Shown here piece by piece: positions 63,165 to 64,000 of a stretch of DNA of 64,000 nucleotides. Under the pieces are notes generated by a model, which saw only the letters and a program-made list of their open reading frames with translations, made no database searches and was not told the origin of the DNA. The translations under genes were made by a program, and so were the position numbers. How positions within the stretch are numbered: position 1 is the first letter of the stretch; every line of letters starts with the position of its first letter. Origin of the DNA: Enterovibrio norvegicus FF-33 (lineage in GTDB: Bacteria > Pseudomonadota > Gammaproteobacteria > Enterobacterales > Vibrionaceae); assembly GCF_000286835.2 (NCBI RefSeq), contig NZ_AJYD02000038.1, positions 2,494,721-2,558,720 on the forward strand, read 5' to 3'.

Positions 63165-64000
63165 CTACTTCTTCTTACGTTTATCCGTCACTTCCCACTT
63201 ACCGTCTATCAGCAGACCGGTCCAACCTGATGGTTTACCCTCTTCTTCGGTTCGGACGTAGTTCTCTTTGCTCTTACGGCTAAAGCGAACAACGGCTTTG
63301 CGTCCATCTGGATCTTCAGCTGGGGCATCGGCCAGATACTGATATTTTTCTGGAATGCGATCTTTAAAGCGTGCAAGTTCTTCAACTAATGGCGCTCGAG
63401 TTTCACGCGATTTAGGGAAGTTACTTGCCGCGAAGAACAAACCTGATGCACCGTCACGAAGCACAAAGTATGCGTCTGAGTTTTCACACGGCAGTTCAGG
63501 GAAATGCACCGGATCTTCTTTCGGTGGTGCGATTTCGCCGTTCTTCAAAATCTTACGGGTATTCTTACAGGTCTCGTTGGTACAACCCATGTACTTACCG
63601 AAGCGGCCGTTTTTCAGCACCATGTCGGAACCACACTTGTCACACTCAACCAGTGGGCCTTCATAACCCTTGAGCTTAAACTCACCCTTCTCGACAATGT
63701 AGCCATCACAGCTTGGGTTGTTACCACAAACATGTAACTTGCGATCTTTGTCAATCAAGTACGCGTCCATCGCCGTTTCGCACTTAGGGCAACGTTTTTT
63801 GGCGCGAAGCGCAGCGGTTTCAACGTCTTCTTCCAGTACGTTAACAATGCCTTCTTCATCCATCAGGTTGATGGTGGTTTTGCAACGCTCTTTCGGAGGC
63901 AACTGATAGCCTGAACAACCAAGGAATACGCCTGTCGATGCGGTACGAATACCCATCTTGCGACCACAGGTTGGACAATCGATGTCAGTCATGACGATGC
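63165..64000 (-). CDS. topA: DNA topoisomerase I, C-terminal part (partial)
   Basis: This is the C-terminal end of TopA, running off the right edge. Visible are several zinc-ribbon modules ([49 protein letters not shown]) and the final basic tail ending KKK. TopA relaxes negative supercoils and the C-terminal domains bind single-stranded DNA. The catalytic Tyr lies outside the window. The ATG at 63992 is internal; the frame continues open to the edge. Confidence 0.93.
   Translation of the reverse strand, partial: IVMTDIDCPTCGRKMGIRTASTGVFLGCSGYQLPPKERCKTTINLMDEEGIVNVLEEDVETAALRAKKRCPKCETAMDAYLIDKDRKLHVCGNNPSCDGYIVEKGEFKLKGYEGPLVECDKCGSDMVLKNGRFGKYMGCTNETCKNTRKILKNGEIAPPKEDPVHFPELPCENSDAYFVLRDGASGLFFAASNFPKSRETRAPLVEELARFKDRIPEKYQYLADAPAEDPDGRKAVVRFSRKSKENYVRTEEEGKPSGWTGLLIDGKWEVTDKRKKK

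Noticed and set aside
63165-63992. Stand-alone zinc-ribbon protein
   Set aside because: The frame is open upstream of the ATG at 63992 to the window edge, and the modules match the C-terminus of topoisomerase I.

Overview
The window looks like chromosomal DNA of a marine gammaproteobacterium, most likely a member of the Vibrionaceae (Vibrio/Grimontia/Enterovibrio/Photobacterium type). This is inferred from the maf/yceF - HAD phosphatase - rluC - rne neighbourhood, the RNase E sequence, miaE, and the general look of the proteins. No phage, IS element, CRISPR array, rRNA or tRNA gene was recognised. About 41 protein genes are supported, two of them cut by the window edges (maf/yceF at the left, topA at the right).

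Layout. 1-5.4 kb: housekeeping RNA genes (tail of maf/yceF, HAD phosphatase, rluC, and the divergent rne with a long leader). 5.4-13.5 kb: SulP transporter, fasciclin-domain protein, a WYL regulator with an ABM-domain protein, miaE, a Spo0M-like protein, an acyl-CoA thioesterase and a TetR/SDR pair. 13.5-18 kb: first half of inositol module A (iolA, iolE, and iolC fused to a DUF2090 aldolase domain). 18-26.4 kb: a TetR/NADP-oxidoreductase pair, DM13 protein, an unrecognised 888-residue protein, patatin, EamA transporter, tag. 26.7-30 kb: second half of module A (iolB, iolG) divergent from a phytanoyl-CoA-dioxygenase-like gene. 30-37.4 kb: RTX protein, MATE exporter, chemoreceptor, YgjP-like metallopeptidase. 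37.6-50.3 kb: inositol module B (LacI regulator, ABC sugar transporter, IolE paralogue, and a divergent operon iolD - oxidoreductase - iolC - iolB - iolJ - oxidoreductase). 50.6-52.7 kb: small genes. 52.7-63.1 kb: nitrate assimilation (cobA-nirB-nirD-nitrate transporter-phosphatase/kinase, divergent from nasA). The topA 3' end closes the window.

How it works together. The two inositol modules are only complete when combined: within the window iolD occurs only in B and iolA only in A, while iolB, iolC and iolE are duplicated. The aldolase step is covered twice by unrelated proteins (DUF2090 fused to IolC in A, IolJ in B). The two halves of A, about 9 kb apart, carry the same 22-bp palindrome in their promoter regions. 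Module B instead shows LacI-type operators in front of the LacI gene and in the iolE/iolD divergent region. The nitrate genes are flanked by two divergent sequences that match the sigma-54 -24/-12 consensus with exact spacing. This suggests nitrogen control (NtrC) of the whole assimilation block, including an unusual fused PP2C phosphatase/Ser-Thr kinase. Several regulator/target pairs (TetR-SDR, TetR-oxidoreductase, WYL-ABM) show matching inverted repeats next to the promoters they probably control.
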